Assembly (NCBI GenBank): GCA_018394295.1
Contig: CP074573.1
Location: 1,805,156-1,869,155, forward strand
DNA from: Mycoplasmatota bacterium
Lineage (GTDB): Bacteria > Bacillota_I > Bacilli_A > Haloplasmatales > Haloplasmataceae
DNA: 64,000 nucleotides
Direction: 5' to 3'
A model generated the notes under the pieces. The model did no database searches and had not been told where the DNA came from. It was given only the letters and a program-made list of their open reading frames with translations. Shown piece after piece: positions 34,701 through 42,500 of this stretch. A program made the position numbers and the translations under genes. How positions within the stretch are numbered: position 1 is the first letter of the stretch; each line of letters starts with the position of its first letter.

Positions 34701-36558
34701 AAGTTTTCAAGTTATTATCTGGTGATGTCAATTTACGGTAAAATTGGGCACGTGGTTTGTAACTTCCAAAATTATCCTTTTCAAACTCTATCGGAAATTT
34801 TTTGTCAGATCCAGCACTTAATACTACACTATTAACAACAATCTTTTTTGTTTTATCACAACAAGACAATACAAAGTTATTATTACTTTGAGATTTTTTT
34901 ACTCTTTCTTCAAAAAAGCTCAAATATGTCGACTGTATATCATTCTCAGAAATATAAAAGTCTTCTGTTATACTAGGGTTTTCGTTGTTATACTCTATAC
35001 TTGTAACCATATCTAAAGAAAGCAAACTTTGACTGTTGGTCAAGCATAATTTTGATACAGAACTATATGAAAGACGCATGTCAGCTATTTTGACTGTTTT
35101 AGATGCATATTTGTCTTCAAACTCCAATTTTATCGACTTCAAATCTTTGTAAGGTATATAAACCGGAATAGAAATAAATTGCCAACTATTAACTGCGCTA
35201 TTATCAAATGTTCCAAAACTTAATTTTTCAGTTTCAGTTTTAAACGGTTCAGATGAACTTACTGTTATATTTATTTTTGAACTTCTCATTTGTTGATTTA
35301 ACTTTAGCCAGAAACTACAAGTATAATGGACATAATCTAAACATTTCTTTTCTCTATAATCCTTTAGCTTTTGATTAATTTCCGCAGACAATACAGTACT
35401 AGTACTCCATACATATGCTTTTCGTGTATTTATTGATTCCACGTCATTTCCTTGACTTATCATTGATTTTCCAGGGATTTTTTCAAGTGATCGTAAATCA
35501 TTTACATCTCCGTTATTAGCTTCTAAAATAGAAGTAGTAAAACCTTTATCATTAAAATAATAAACCATTTTAATTTCTTTATCATTTGTCACTATGGTAT
35601 TTTTAGGATTATATTCAAATTCATTATGGCTTATTTTATCCTCGTCTATTGTTTCAACGCCCCCGGAAATTCTATAATCGTTTTCTCCACAAAATATATC
35701 ATCACCACAGAACAAATCATCTCCACAATACAATGCCGGAGGCTCATTTGAATAAGTAAGTGATAATTTTGCCACTCCAGTACTAACCTTATTTATTTTG
35801 TTTCCTGTATAATTAAACTTCAATGCGGATTGGTCTTCCATAGAAATGGTATAATCCATTTTCCCATTTGTATAACTAAATAATGCAATATTTTGTGTAA
35901 TACCCTCTGCTGTCATAGTGATTTTTACAAGTTTATTACTTGAATCATAATAATAATTATAAATCTTCTTTACGATTAAGTTAGTTTTACATTTAATCGT
36001 TTTTAAAAGTCCATTAGTAATGTCGTAATCAAAGACAATTTGAGCACCCTTTTTCCTACCATCATAAATGGATTTTAACTTTCCATTTGTATAATTAAAA
36101 GATTTGACTATATCTGAATTTTGGCATGATGTAGTACTTACCAATCTATCCGCTTTAAATTTCATTTGATTACCTTGTTCATCGGTTATGACTTTGTTTG
36201 ATGAATTAACAGTTAAGATTAATCCTAAACCCGTGGTATCATAATATTGATCACCTTGAAGTTTCTCAAATACATGTTGATACCCAGCACCATCTAAATA
36301 AACATAATTATCGTTTTCATCTTTGAATATGTATTGCTGTATATCAAGCTTCCAACCATTCCCCATACAAGTATTTATGTTACTAGGTAATTCTATCTGT
36401 GAATTGTAAATATGGGATACTCCAATTTCATAACCGTTTGAACCCATGGTAATGTCAGGGTGTTCAAAGAGTAAACGACCCGTATAAAGATTGACTGCTG
36501 CACCTCCAGCTGTGCAGCTATATTTTAATTGTGATTGATTTATTTTACTATAATCCAT
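31729..36558 (-). CDS. Rhs/YD-repeat polymorphic toxin
   Basis: 1609 residues, no signal peptide. An N-terminal region (1-130; GGAAVNLYTGRLLFEHPDI) is followed by an unusual Cys repeat at about 275-293 (CGDDLFCGDDIFCGEND), a jelly-roll-like part (about 375-510), and many YD repeats (YDYRGNIETS, YTYDKANRLKTEK, YTYNKDGSINTES). The Rhs core ends about 1318 (IRWKSQYYDNESGLYYINGRYYSPIMKQYVSA). After that come a hydrophobic hairpin (about 1390-1432) and the toxin tip (about 1495-1609) with FYIHELSEATYMARG and FSVYHADVINMYPGYFN. The tip activity is unknown; HEL-x-E and the His/Tyr pattern suggest a metal-dependent enzyme. Rhs shells normally enclose such tips and release them after self-cleavage. 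Confidence 0.9.
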   Translation of the reverse strand: MDYSKINQSQLKYSCTAGGAAVNLYTGRLLFEHPDITMGSNGYEIGVSHIYNSQIELPSNINTCMGNGWKLDIQQYIFKDENDNYVYLDGAGYQHVFEKLQGDQYYDTTGLGLILTVNSSNKVITDEQGNQMKFKADRLVSTTSCQNSDIVKSFNYTNGKLKSIYDGRKKGAQIVFDYDITNGLLKTIKCKTNLIVKKIYNYYYDSSNKLVKITMTAEGITQNIALFSYTNGKMDYTISMEDQSALKFNYTGNKINKVSTGVAKLSLTYSNEPPALYCGDDLFCGDDIFCGENDYRISGGVETIDEDKISHNEFEYNPKNTIVTNDKEIKMVYYFNDKGFTTSILEANNGDVNDLRSLEKIPGKSMISQGNDVESINTRKAYVWSTSTVLSAEINQKLKDYREKKCLDYVHYTCSFWLKLNQQMRSSKINITVSSSEPFKTETEKLSFGTFDNSAVNSWQFISIPVYIPYKDLKSIKLEFEDKYASKTVKIADMRLSYSSVSKLCLTNSQSLLSLDMVTSIEYNNENPSITEDFYISENDIQSTYLSFFEERVKKSQSNNNFVLSCCDKTKKIVVNSVVLSAGSDKKFPIEFEKDNFGSYKPRAQFYRKLTSPDNNLKTYMKLDFIKNIEIGSKTVNCIRQITEANKGSVSSYTESYVDLTGKILMVQDEYEVQTLYDYDTNGILSSKTIQNKNDLREKLTFNVSTNASDKSESDYKSNTKTYYNDPFGNIDKIEYNGKGEDASNKLTTTFGYNLFKDKFKTIENDIDTGGKNYIHHDSNGRLLEVTPIGWNSNDMYGFKFGYNVLGKPCKYYLTYKNGNQKVEDLLVEKIINHTDGTITTKQYRDKNNPDISTVTLDKYGRTKFADEGGNITTFKRQDSTGTNGASVGATEVTKMYDPYENRTYIYHYDDSNNVTGYDIKNSDGTPFFSIKASGENKTEYNGLYKSNNTLIINQEEKLLNPRIKETNDTGKTFYSYDNLGRIEGKIHHCYGMDSVAIFTEDTKYKPNTLLKKNIITKLYKSTPWDPTHHPEYVFDYTYDYRGNIETSSFTKKDRSTTISTEIISYTYDKANRLKTEKKVDNDANTKTYTYNKDGSINTESVGTTVKTYEQKYMYKKGRLVGLHCTDFRYNDYHYEFDYDNLGNCTKYMSTNLKSVNMEWERGNLLKKYIGSKIATYSYNNQGIRFKKEISGNTTTYYLDGAKLLGERLSNGKEIRYMYNAEGIMGFQILIDEIKWRSYFYVKDALDNVLAIFDDNGNEVVVYEYDSWGNCSIKKDDKIFDIGTLNPIRWKSQYYDNESGLYYINGRYYSPIMKQYVSALSPETAMVNAGTVYGLNMYLLTVANPVNMNYNGYTIATNTKLTWDPPSLSGWQIFWKVYWGNLFHSSTGKAIAIVLFVVALIMAIFIPVFRSIFIGTILSGGLVIGTCAAIAGFQSDKGFLNGFVSYINEEWAQHVAIDMTLALMTFGVSKFAQLMAKGVKKATGAFNPAYKGRGNGLGVLDGKSISVSEKGLNIVEAHLSKFDDFAPNNAMLRRLNDAFASGRKISGADASFYIHELSEATYMARGIGYSDAHRMALQKYGVSRFSVYHADVINMYPGYFNSNWSNFWR

Positions 36559-36570
36559 TATTCTTACTCC

Positions 36571-36942
36571 TTAATCATATAACCTTTGTAATTCTTTCGG
36601 CGAACGAGTATTTATTGTATTCACTTTTTTTGTTAAACTAACTAAATCTTCAATGATTTCACTGATTTTATCCTGATTAACATTCATCTTTTGATTTATC
36701 ATCAGTTGTGTAATATTTGTCATGACATATGCTTTCTTCTCTTTTCCGGTATAGTGAATAAAGGTTTCTGCTTCTTCAATAAAGGGGAAGATTGCGGATC
36801 TGATTTTTAATAGTGTCTGTGCAGCTTTCTTAGCTTTAGTATTCTTAATAAACTTCAAGATAAAAGTGATGATTGTAATCAATAATCCAAGTGACGTTCC
36901 TGCTAATGACAAATACAATTCCAAATCTTTCATAGAGACCAT
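36571..36942 (-). CDS. Holin-like one-TM protein
   Basis: 123 residues: a short N-terminus, one membrane helix (about 8-32, LYLSLAGTSLGLLITIITFILKFI), a basic stretch KNTKAKKAAQTLLKIRS, then a helical domain (FIEEAETFIHYTGKEKKAYVMTNITQLM). This layout resembles LLH-type phage holin-like proteins, in which the helix is followed by AEAE..GTGE/KK. The ATG overlaps the end of the Mur ligase gene by 13 nt and it is 12 nt before rhs. Its role could be toxin release or membrane docking (inference). Confidence 0.6.
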   Translation of the reverse strand: MVSMKDLELYLSLAGTSLGLLITIITFILKFIKNTKAKKAAQTLLKIRSAIFPFIEEAETFIHYTGKEKKAYVMTNITQLMINQKMNVNQDKISEIIEDLVSLTKKVNTINTRSPKELQRLYD

Positions 36943-38495
36943 CCCAGTTCTTTCAATACTTCTTGTACAACCTCTTTATCTTGAATTAACTTCATGGTAT
37001 TTGCTGTATCACAGAATATTCTTCTGTTGCCTCTTCCGGCAATATAGATTAGATCATTTGGTTCTGATTCGATAATCGCCTTTTTAATTGCTTCCATGCG
37101 ATCAACAACAATATTTGATGGTATTAGGTTATTTAAATATCTTTGCATTTCTTGTGCTATACTCAGAGCACTTTCCGCCGCATTATCATTACTAGTTAAA
37201 TAAGCAAAATCAGCATTTTCTTTTAAGTAATCCATGGCATATCGTCGAACACTACTTCTTTGATTAATATATCGTTCCGAAGAGAAAGTTTTATCCCAAC
37301 TAACAAAACCACTTCCTACAGCTCCTGTAACTACCTTAATTTTATTAACTTTGGAATTTGCTTGATACTTTTTAAAATTTTCAAGCGCCGGTATTAAAGA
37401 TAGTCCGATAACAATTGTTCGATTATTAATTTTAATTACTTCTTCCCGTCCAGGAATTACAATATTACTTATGCATTTATTAAAAATATTTGCATCAAAA
37501 ATATTTAGAGCCTCCATGATAGCAATAGCACAAGTAAAATTAATCGCATTGTGTGGAAGAATAACATTTGTCTTAAAATCATAAGAATTATCTTTAACCC
37601 TCATTTTCATTTCTAACCCATTTAAATCACTTTTCATGTCATATAATAAGCAGTCAAGATTAGTATAATCAGCGTTACGAACTTCACATATATATTTTGT
37701 TCCATATGTAATTTTAGGCCGATTGTTTAGTTTTAATATCTCATTGAACTCTTCTCTGGTAATACTTCCTGTCAAACCAAAAACACATGTACAATCTTCG
37801 TCTACAGGAATATTTTCAAAAAGAGATTTTTTAATTTTAACATATTCATTAGGCGAATAATGTTCTTCATTATGTTTAGGATTTATATTAGTTAAGGCTC
37901 TGACGATGAAAGGAATTCCATCTATTAAACCTTTTTCAATCGAACTTTCATTAACCTCCATAACTACATAGTCAGCTTGATAAGCCTCTGCTTCTTCAAT
38001 GATGTTAAGTAGCACGTTTTCATTTTGTAAAGGTATTTCACAAGGTTCGTTTACATTGATGTAACTGGCCGGTGAGTCAATTCTGATACTACTGTACAGA
38101 ACAGATTTATATCCTAAGGACTTGATATATTCATGAACTAAAAATGCGGTTGTAGATTTTCCTTTACTACCGGTAATGCCGATGATTTTGATTGAGTCTA
38201 TATTGTTAGTACTAACTACAGTATTAGGTAATGGAGATGATTCACCTTGTTTAACTATTTCGTTTATTTCATCTAATATTGACAGTTCATTACTTTGTTT
38301 GTAGGTTGTAGCGTTATGTGATCTAGTTAGGGACGGTTTTTCAACAGATAATTTCTGTTTAAATTTAGTTTCATAGTTTGCATCATAGCCTAAGTTTTTT
38401 TGATAAACATTACGTACACTGCTTGTTCTTCTTTTGTCTTCAGGTAACTGATTGTTTCTGTCCATTAATAGTTGTTTTAATTTTGATAATTTCAT
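36930..38495 (-). CDS. MurE-like ligase with a replaced N-terminal domain
   Basis: 521 residues. An N-terminal 100 residues, basic and low in structure (KLKQLLMDRNNQLPEDKRR...), replace the UDP-MurNAc-binding domain of true MurE. The ATP-binding core follows: IIGITGSKGKSTTAFLV (P-loop 106-115), YVVMEVNESSIEKGLIDGI, ALTNINPKHNEEHYSPNEYVKIKKSLF, NAINFTCAIAIMEAL, VIPGREEVI, and a C-terminal ligase domain with IYIAGRGNRRIF and DKEVVQEVL. Mur ligases join an amino acid to a carboxylate using ATP. The substrate here is unlikely to be UDP-MurNAc-dipeptide. AAGGAGGAAATT precedes the ATG. It lies inside an Rhs operon and not in a dcw cluster. Confidence 0.85.
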   Translation of the reverse strand: MKLSKLKQLLMDRNNQLPEDKRRTSSVRNVYQKNLGYDANYETKFKQKLSVEKPSLTRSHNATTYKQSNELSILDEINEIVKQGESSPLPNTVVSTNNIDSIKIIGITGSKGKSTTAFLVHEYIKSLGYKSVLYSSIRIDSPASYINVNEPCEIPLQNENVLLNIIEEAEAYQADYVVMEVNESSIEKGLIDGIPFIVRALTNINPKHNEEHYSPNEYVKIKKSLFENIPVDEDCTCVFGLTGSITREEFNEILKLNNRPKITYGTKYICEVRNADYTNLDCLLYDMKSDLNGLEMKMRVKDNSYDFKTNVILPHNAINFTCAIAIMEALNIFDANIFNKCISNIVIPGREEVIKINNRTIVIGLSLIPALENFKKYQANSKVNKIKVVTGAVGSGFVSWDKTFSSERYINQRSSVRRYAMDYLKENADFAYLTSNDNAAESALSIAQEMQRYLNNLIPSNIVVDRMEAIKKAIIESEPNDLIYIAGRGNRRIFCDTANTMKLIQDKEVVQEVLKELGWSL

Positions 38496-38512
38496 AATTT
38501 CCTCCTTAATAT

Positions 38513-39079
38513 TTAATCTAATGGGTTCGTAGACGTATTAATATAGAATACTCTTCCCATTAATTTTGTAACATATTTCGTACGTGCAACGTCGGAATAA
38601 AACTCTATATAGAAAGGTAATATTCTTGAAGAACTACCTGTTGTGTTGTTTAAACTTTGCGTTTCATCTATCTTTACATCTACGTAACTTGAGGTAAAGT
38701 AAACAACGGATCCTACTAAATATTGATTAGGGATTGATACTTTTGTATAAAATTTTGTGTCTTTATCTAAATAATTAATTCTAAATATTTTTGATTGTAG
38801 AGTTCCTATTTCTTGTGTCCAAGTTACTTTTAAATCCCCTACTGGAATAAAATATTGTTTGAATAGAACTTCTTGTAAATACTCTATATGACTAAATGCA
38901 GCATTTAGGTCTTGTGCTTTCAATGGTGTACCTACTTCTGTAATAGTTCCTTCATATCCATTTCGAGATAAATCTACAACCATTTCTTGTATGTTTCCAT
39001 CTGAGCCATACTCAATATTTTTGACTTCTAAGCGTCGACGATTTGGATATTGTGCTATTCTATCTTTAAAATCAGCCAT
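38513..39079 (-). CDS. Phage tail-fibre/baseplate-like protein
   Basis: 188 residues. The first 65 resemble the N-terminus of tail-fibre or baseplate-attachment proteins of Gram-positive phages: FKDRIAQYPNRRRLEVKNIE, VVDLSRNGYEGTITEVGTPL and KAQDLNAAFSHIEYL (compare the common pattern DRxxxYPxRxxLT...TxxGTPLNAxxLN). The rest is a beta-rich domain (PVGDLKVTWTQEIGTL, SSYVDVKIDETQSLNN). First gene of the Rhs operon, with AAGGAGATT before the ATG, 17 nt from the Mur ligase. It may be an adaptor that connects the operon's product to a phage-like particle; inference. Confidence 0.6.
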   Translation of the reverse strand: MADFKDRIAQYPNRRRLEVKNIEYGSDGNIQEMVVDLSRNGYEGTITEVGTPLKAQDLNAAFSHIEYLQEVLFKQYFIPVGDLKVTWTQEIGTLQSKIFRINYLDKDTKFYTKVSIPNQYLVGSVVYFTSSYVDVKIDETQSLNNTTGSSSRILPFYIEFYSDVARTKYVTKLMGRVFYINTSTNPLD

Positions 39080-39291
39080 TTGTTTAATCTCCTTATAATA
39101 ATTTCATTAATATTTCTTATATATTTTATTTTGATCATGTTGCATTTCTTTCACATTTTAATATCATTGTTTTACAGCAGAACAAAAAACATTAATATAT
39201 ATCTGTTCATCTAAATATGACTTAAAACTTTTATCACCCCCCCAATTTCATTTCTTTATATAGTTGGCCATACAATACAAAGAAATATTTG

Positions 39292-39344
39292 TACGATATC
39301 TATCGTAGTATTTTTAAGATTTATAAATCTTTTATATTTTTATT
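39292..39344 (-). promoter_or_regulatory. Probable promoter of the Rhs operon with two palindromes
   Basis: On the minus strand a TATAAT lies at 39339-39344 with a poor -35 (TTTGTG, 17 nt). Just downstream are two perfect-armed palindromes: AAGATTTATAAATCTT (39316-39331) and TACGATA-TC-TATCGTA (39292-39307). They are placed where a repressor or activator would act. The weak -35 suggests dependence on an activator, perhaps the RinA/ArpU-like protein encoded upstream. A G7 tract (39237-39243, C on the plus strand) lies further down the 240-nt leader. Confidence 0.5.
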
Positions 39345-39395
39345 ATACCTGATATTTTTCGACACACAAAGGGAGGAAATCGCCCGAAAAAATTG

Positions 39396-39424
39396 TTGAA
39401 ATTTGTAAAATATTGTAGTATAAT
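39396..39424 (+). promoter_or_regulatory. Sigma-A-like promoter pointing away from the Rhs operon
   Basis: TTGAAA (39396-39401), 17 nt, TATAAT (39419-39424). There is no plausible protein gene downstream before 41269; only an 11-codon frame (MKILFLKFIKI). It may drive a small or antisense RNA across the regulator gene, or be chance in A/T-rich DNA. Confidence 0.4.
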
Positions 39425-39622
39425 TTTAAATTTATATTAATATATAAAGATGAAGATATTATTTTTAAAATTCATAAAAATATAATTTTTAGATGATCTT
39501 GATTTTTTCATTTAAAGTTTCTTATTTATACATATATCAGAAACAATAATATCTATGATGCATAATCAATATAAATAAATCATTATTTTTTGTGAACAAC
39601 AATTTAAATTAAAAATTATAAA

Positions 39623-39650
39623 GTCCTCACCTATTAATTAAGGTGAGGAC
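39623..39650 (-). terminator. Hairpin after the regulator gene
   Basis: GTCCTCACCT-TAATTAAT-AGGTGAGGAC, a perfect 10-bp stem, followed on the minus strand by TTTATAATTTTT. It is 124 nt downstream of the regulator stop, so it probably ends that transcript before the Rhs promoter. Confidence 0.7.
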
Positions 39651-39773
39651 AAAATATATCCAGTAGGTTATTTTTAAATATGTAAAAGTGTTAATTTCCT
39701 TAAACTAGATCGTAATTATGGTTCTTTGAACAAATTTCAATGAACAGTTGAATACAACTATCGATTTAAATTT

Positions 39774-40127
39774 CTAATTTAGTTTTAAAAAATACTTATT
39801 ATCTAATAATCTATCTAATCCTTTTTCACATAATAACTCAAAAGCTAACTTGTTAAATTTTTTTCTATAAATATATAATGTTTTTACATCTATATAAAAT
39901 TGATCTGCAATAGTCTTATAATTAGTAACTTCATTTGATAAATAAAGAGATTTAAATATTTGACTAAAATTTGTATGATTATCAATATCATATATTTCAT
40001 AGTAAATTTCTAAATTATCAATTAATTGTATACATTGTTTTTTAACAGCCTCATTTCTAGAATCTTGGTATTCATCAATTCTATATTTAAACGATAGAAA
40101 TGATAATAAATCTTTGTTTCTTTTCAT
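39774..40127 (-). CDS. RinA/ArpU-like phage late transcription regulator
   Basis: 117 residues from the ATG at 40125-40127 (GGGGGAAATT upstream; a TTG start 12 nt earlier is less likely). Mostly helical, with a C-terminal sigma-like helix-turn-helix: NYKTIADQFYIDVKTLYIYRKKFNKLAFELL. This resembles small late-gene activators of Gram-positive phages (RinA, ArpU), which switch on the operons for packaging, tail and lysis genes. It points at the Rhs operon, whose promoter is 430 nt downstream. The identification rests on the HTH shape and size, so it is tentative. Confidence 0.5.
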   Translation of the reverse strand: MKRNKDLLSFLSFKYRIDEYQDSRNEAVKKQCIQLIDNLEIYYEIYDIDNHTNFSQIFKSLYLSNEVTNYKTIADQFYIDVKTLYIYRKKFNKLAFELLCEKGLDRLLDNKYFLKLN

Positions 40128-40425
40128 AATTTCCCCCAATAATTGAAATAAAAGTTAGTTCTAAAGTTTCATCAATTAAAAAATAAGTAATTCTTTATAT
40201 AATATTAGTCAATTCTTTACAAATGTACACCAAATAACACATTTTTAGCAATACTTATAAAATTTAATAAACCATTCATATAATTTATTCACTCTTCTTT
40301 AGTCATGTTAGATTTTTGAGACTAACATGTTATAAATTACTTATACATGTAATGGCTTTTGATATTCTATCAATTGCTTTCATATCCTTTGTGTTATATC
40401 TAAAACTTGATGCACTAAGATATTA

Positions 40426-40849
40426 TTCTAAGTGTCTAGTTAAAACAAGAAAATGAGTTCCAGATATGGTTTTTATTCAAATGAGTAAAGAAACCTTCTA
40501 CTCTATTGGTTGTATTAACTATTACTTCACCAGTTTCTTCATCAATATCATATTTTACAAACTCATTTTCACAATCAAGATATCTACAATCCCATGTGTA
40601 ACTGCATAATTATGTATATACTTTGGGACAATCATAACATTTTTTACTTGGTTCCTTACGATCCTTTTTGTGTATGTTCCAATGATTATTACAACCATAA
40701 TATAGACATACAGGACCTTTAGGCCAAAGTATCTCCTTAAAGAACTCGTAATCTTTTTCTTCCAAATAAAACACTTCTTGAAGTTGTTTTTCTGATAAGT
40801 TATTTAATCTGCATAATTTCTGTCTGACTTTATTTTTATTTACACCCAT
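40426..40849 (-). pseudogene. IS1595-family transposase remnant
   Basis: The N-terminal piece (40849-40610) has the zinc-ribbon start of IS1595 proteins: YEFFKEILWPKGPVCLYYGC..., KKCYDCPKVYT. The large catalytic middle is missing. After the gap the minus strand (about 40590-40426) reads YTWDCRYLDCENEFVKYDID and EETGEVIVNTTNRVEGFFTHL, the family's C-terminal NTxVEGFFxHLK motif. A deletion derivative. Confidence 0.7.
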
Positions 40850-41268
40850 ATGAACATCACCTTTATATACTTAATTTAAGTATACAGTTTTTTGTTACTA
40901 AATAATTGTAAGAAACTTAAATTGGTTTAAACTTATAAATAATTACCTAATATTAACATGTTAAATAATTTTTAAGTCAATTTTATAAAAATTTTTTTTC
41001 GGTCTTATATGAGACTAATTTTGTAATAATCTACATTTTTAAATATAATGAATTATTGAATCAATAAATAAAAAAAAATATATGTTTTCTTGTGGCTGTT
41101 AAAGTTCTATTGTAAAACAGATGGGTAGTTCAATATTTTCTATTAATGATAATATAAAGATAACCAATCTTGATTATGAGAAAGTTACCAATTTTGGTAA
41201 TAACATAATCAATTAGGTTATCTTTTTTAGTATAATAGTTTCAGTTGAACTGAAGCGAGGTAAAAAAA

Positions 41269-42476
41269 GTGACTGAAATAAATGTACTAGGAATGTTAGA
41301 TATATTGAGAACGTATGATATGAAACCAAATTATAGTGAATTAGCAAGAATCTATGGATTAGACCGACATACTATTAAAAAATATTATGAAGATGGAGGA
41401 AAGAAATTGATTACAAGAAAACGCGAAAGTGGATTTGATCAATATAAAGAAGAAATATCACATTTGATGAATAAATCTGGCGTAACAAAGAAAGCAGTTC
41501 ATGAATATTTAAGAGATAAATATGAAAATATACCGGCATATTCAACCTTTAGACACTATACTCAAAATAATCATATTACCATACCTAAAAGCACCACTCC
41601 ACATGTTAGATATGAAACCAGGCCAGGAGACCAACTACAAGTAGATTGGAAAGAAAGTATGAAACTAATAAGTAAGTACGGAGAAGTATTTGAGTTTAAT
41701 GTATTAACTTCTACTCTAGGATTCTCAAGGTATCATAAATTCGTTTATTCAAAAACAAAAACGACAGAAGACTTCATCCGTTGTGTAATCGATACATTAA
41801 ATCATCTAGGGGTATCCCTAAACATATTTTAACGGATAATATGTCAGCTGTCGTTAGCATCACAAATGGAACTAAAAAGAAACATTCTAAAATAAAACAA
41901 TTTGAACGGGATTTTGGAATTTCGATAAGATTATGTAAGGCAAGGACTCCAGAAACAAAAGGTAAAGATGAGTCCGCTAACCGATTCTTGGCTTGGTTAC
42001 GTCCTTATGATGGTGAATTTGAAGATGAAGAGGAACTGATCAATATATTGAACAAGATAAACAACAAGGTCAATCTAGAGAATAATCAAACCACCAATAT
42101 ACCACCGAGTGTCTTATTTGAAAAAGAAAAAGAATATCTAAATCCTTTACCTAACAAAATTCTGTTAGAATCCTACGTAGAAAACGTAGATATACAATCA
42201 GTGCCGCAAACACTGCTTGTAAATTATAAAGGAAATGGATATTCTGTACCCAGTAAGTTTATAAACAAAAGAGTTAAATTGATACCCATTGATGATAAAC
42301 TCTATATCTATTATAACACTGATTTAATCATAATACATAATATATCCAACAAGAAATTTAATTATAATGAGAGCCATTATAAAGCTGCACTTGGTATCAC
42401 CATTAAAAATGATAATTTAGATATTGATCAAATCGCAAAAGAAAATCTAGCATTATTAGATCAAATAACACGATAA
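41269..42476 (+). pseudogene. istA: IS21 transposase IstA, one-base frameshift
   Basis: The first frame (from GTG at 41269) has the HTH YSELARIYGLDRHTIKKYYEDGG and the DDE start TRPGDQLQVDWKESMKLI. It runs out at LNHLGVSLNIF. The second frame takes up at GIPKHILTDNMSAVV and keeps FGISIRLCKARTPETKGKDESANRFL. One more G in CTAGGGGTATCC (41811-41814) gives LNHLGGIPKHILTDNM, so a G was lost from a G5 run. Without IstA the element cannot move. Confidence 0.9.
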
Positions 42477-42500
42477 TAGTAGAAAGATGAGGAGTACGCG

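Noticed and set aside
31183-40127. Complete prophage or contractile injection system
   Set aside because: No terminase, portal, capsid, tail tube, sheath, tape-measure or lysin genes are seen; only single phage-like genes accompany the Rhs gene.
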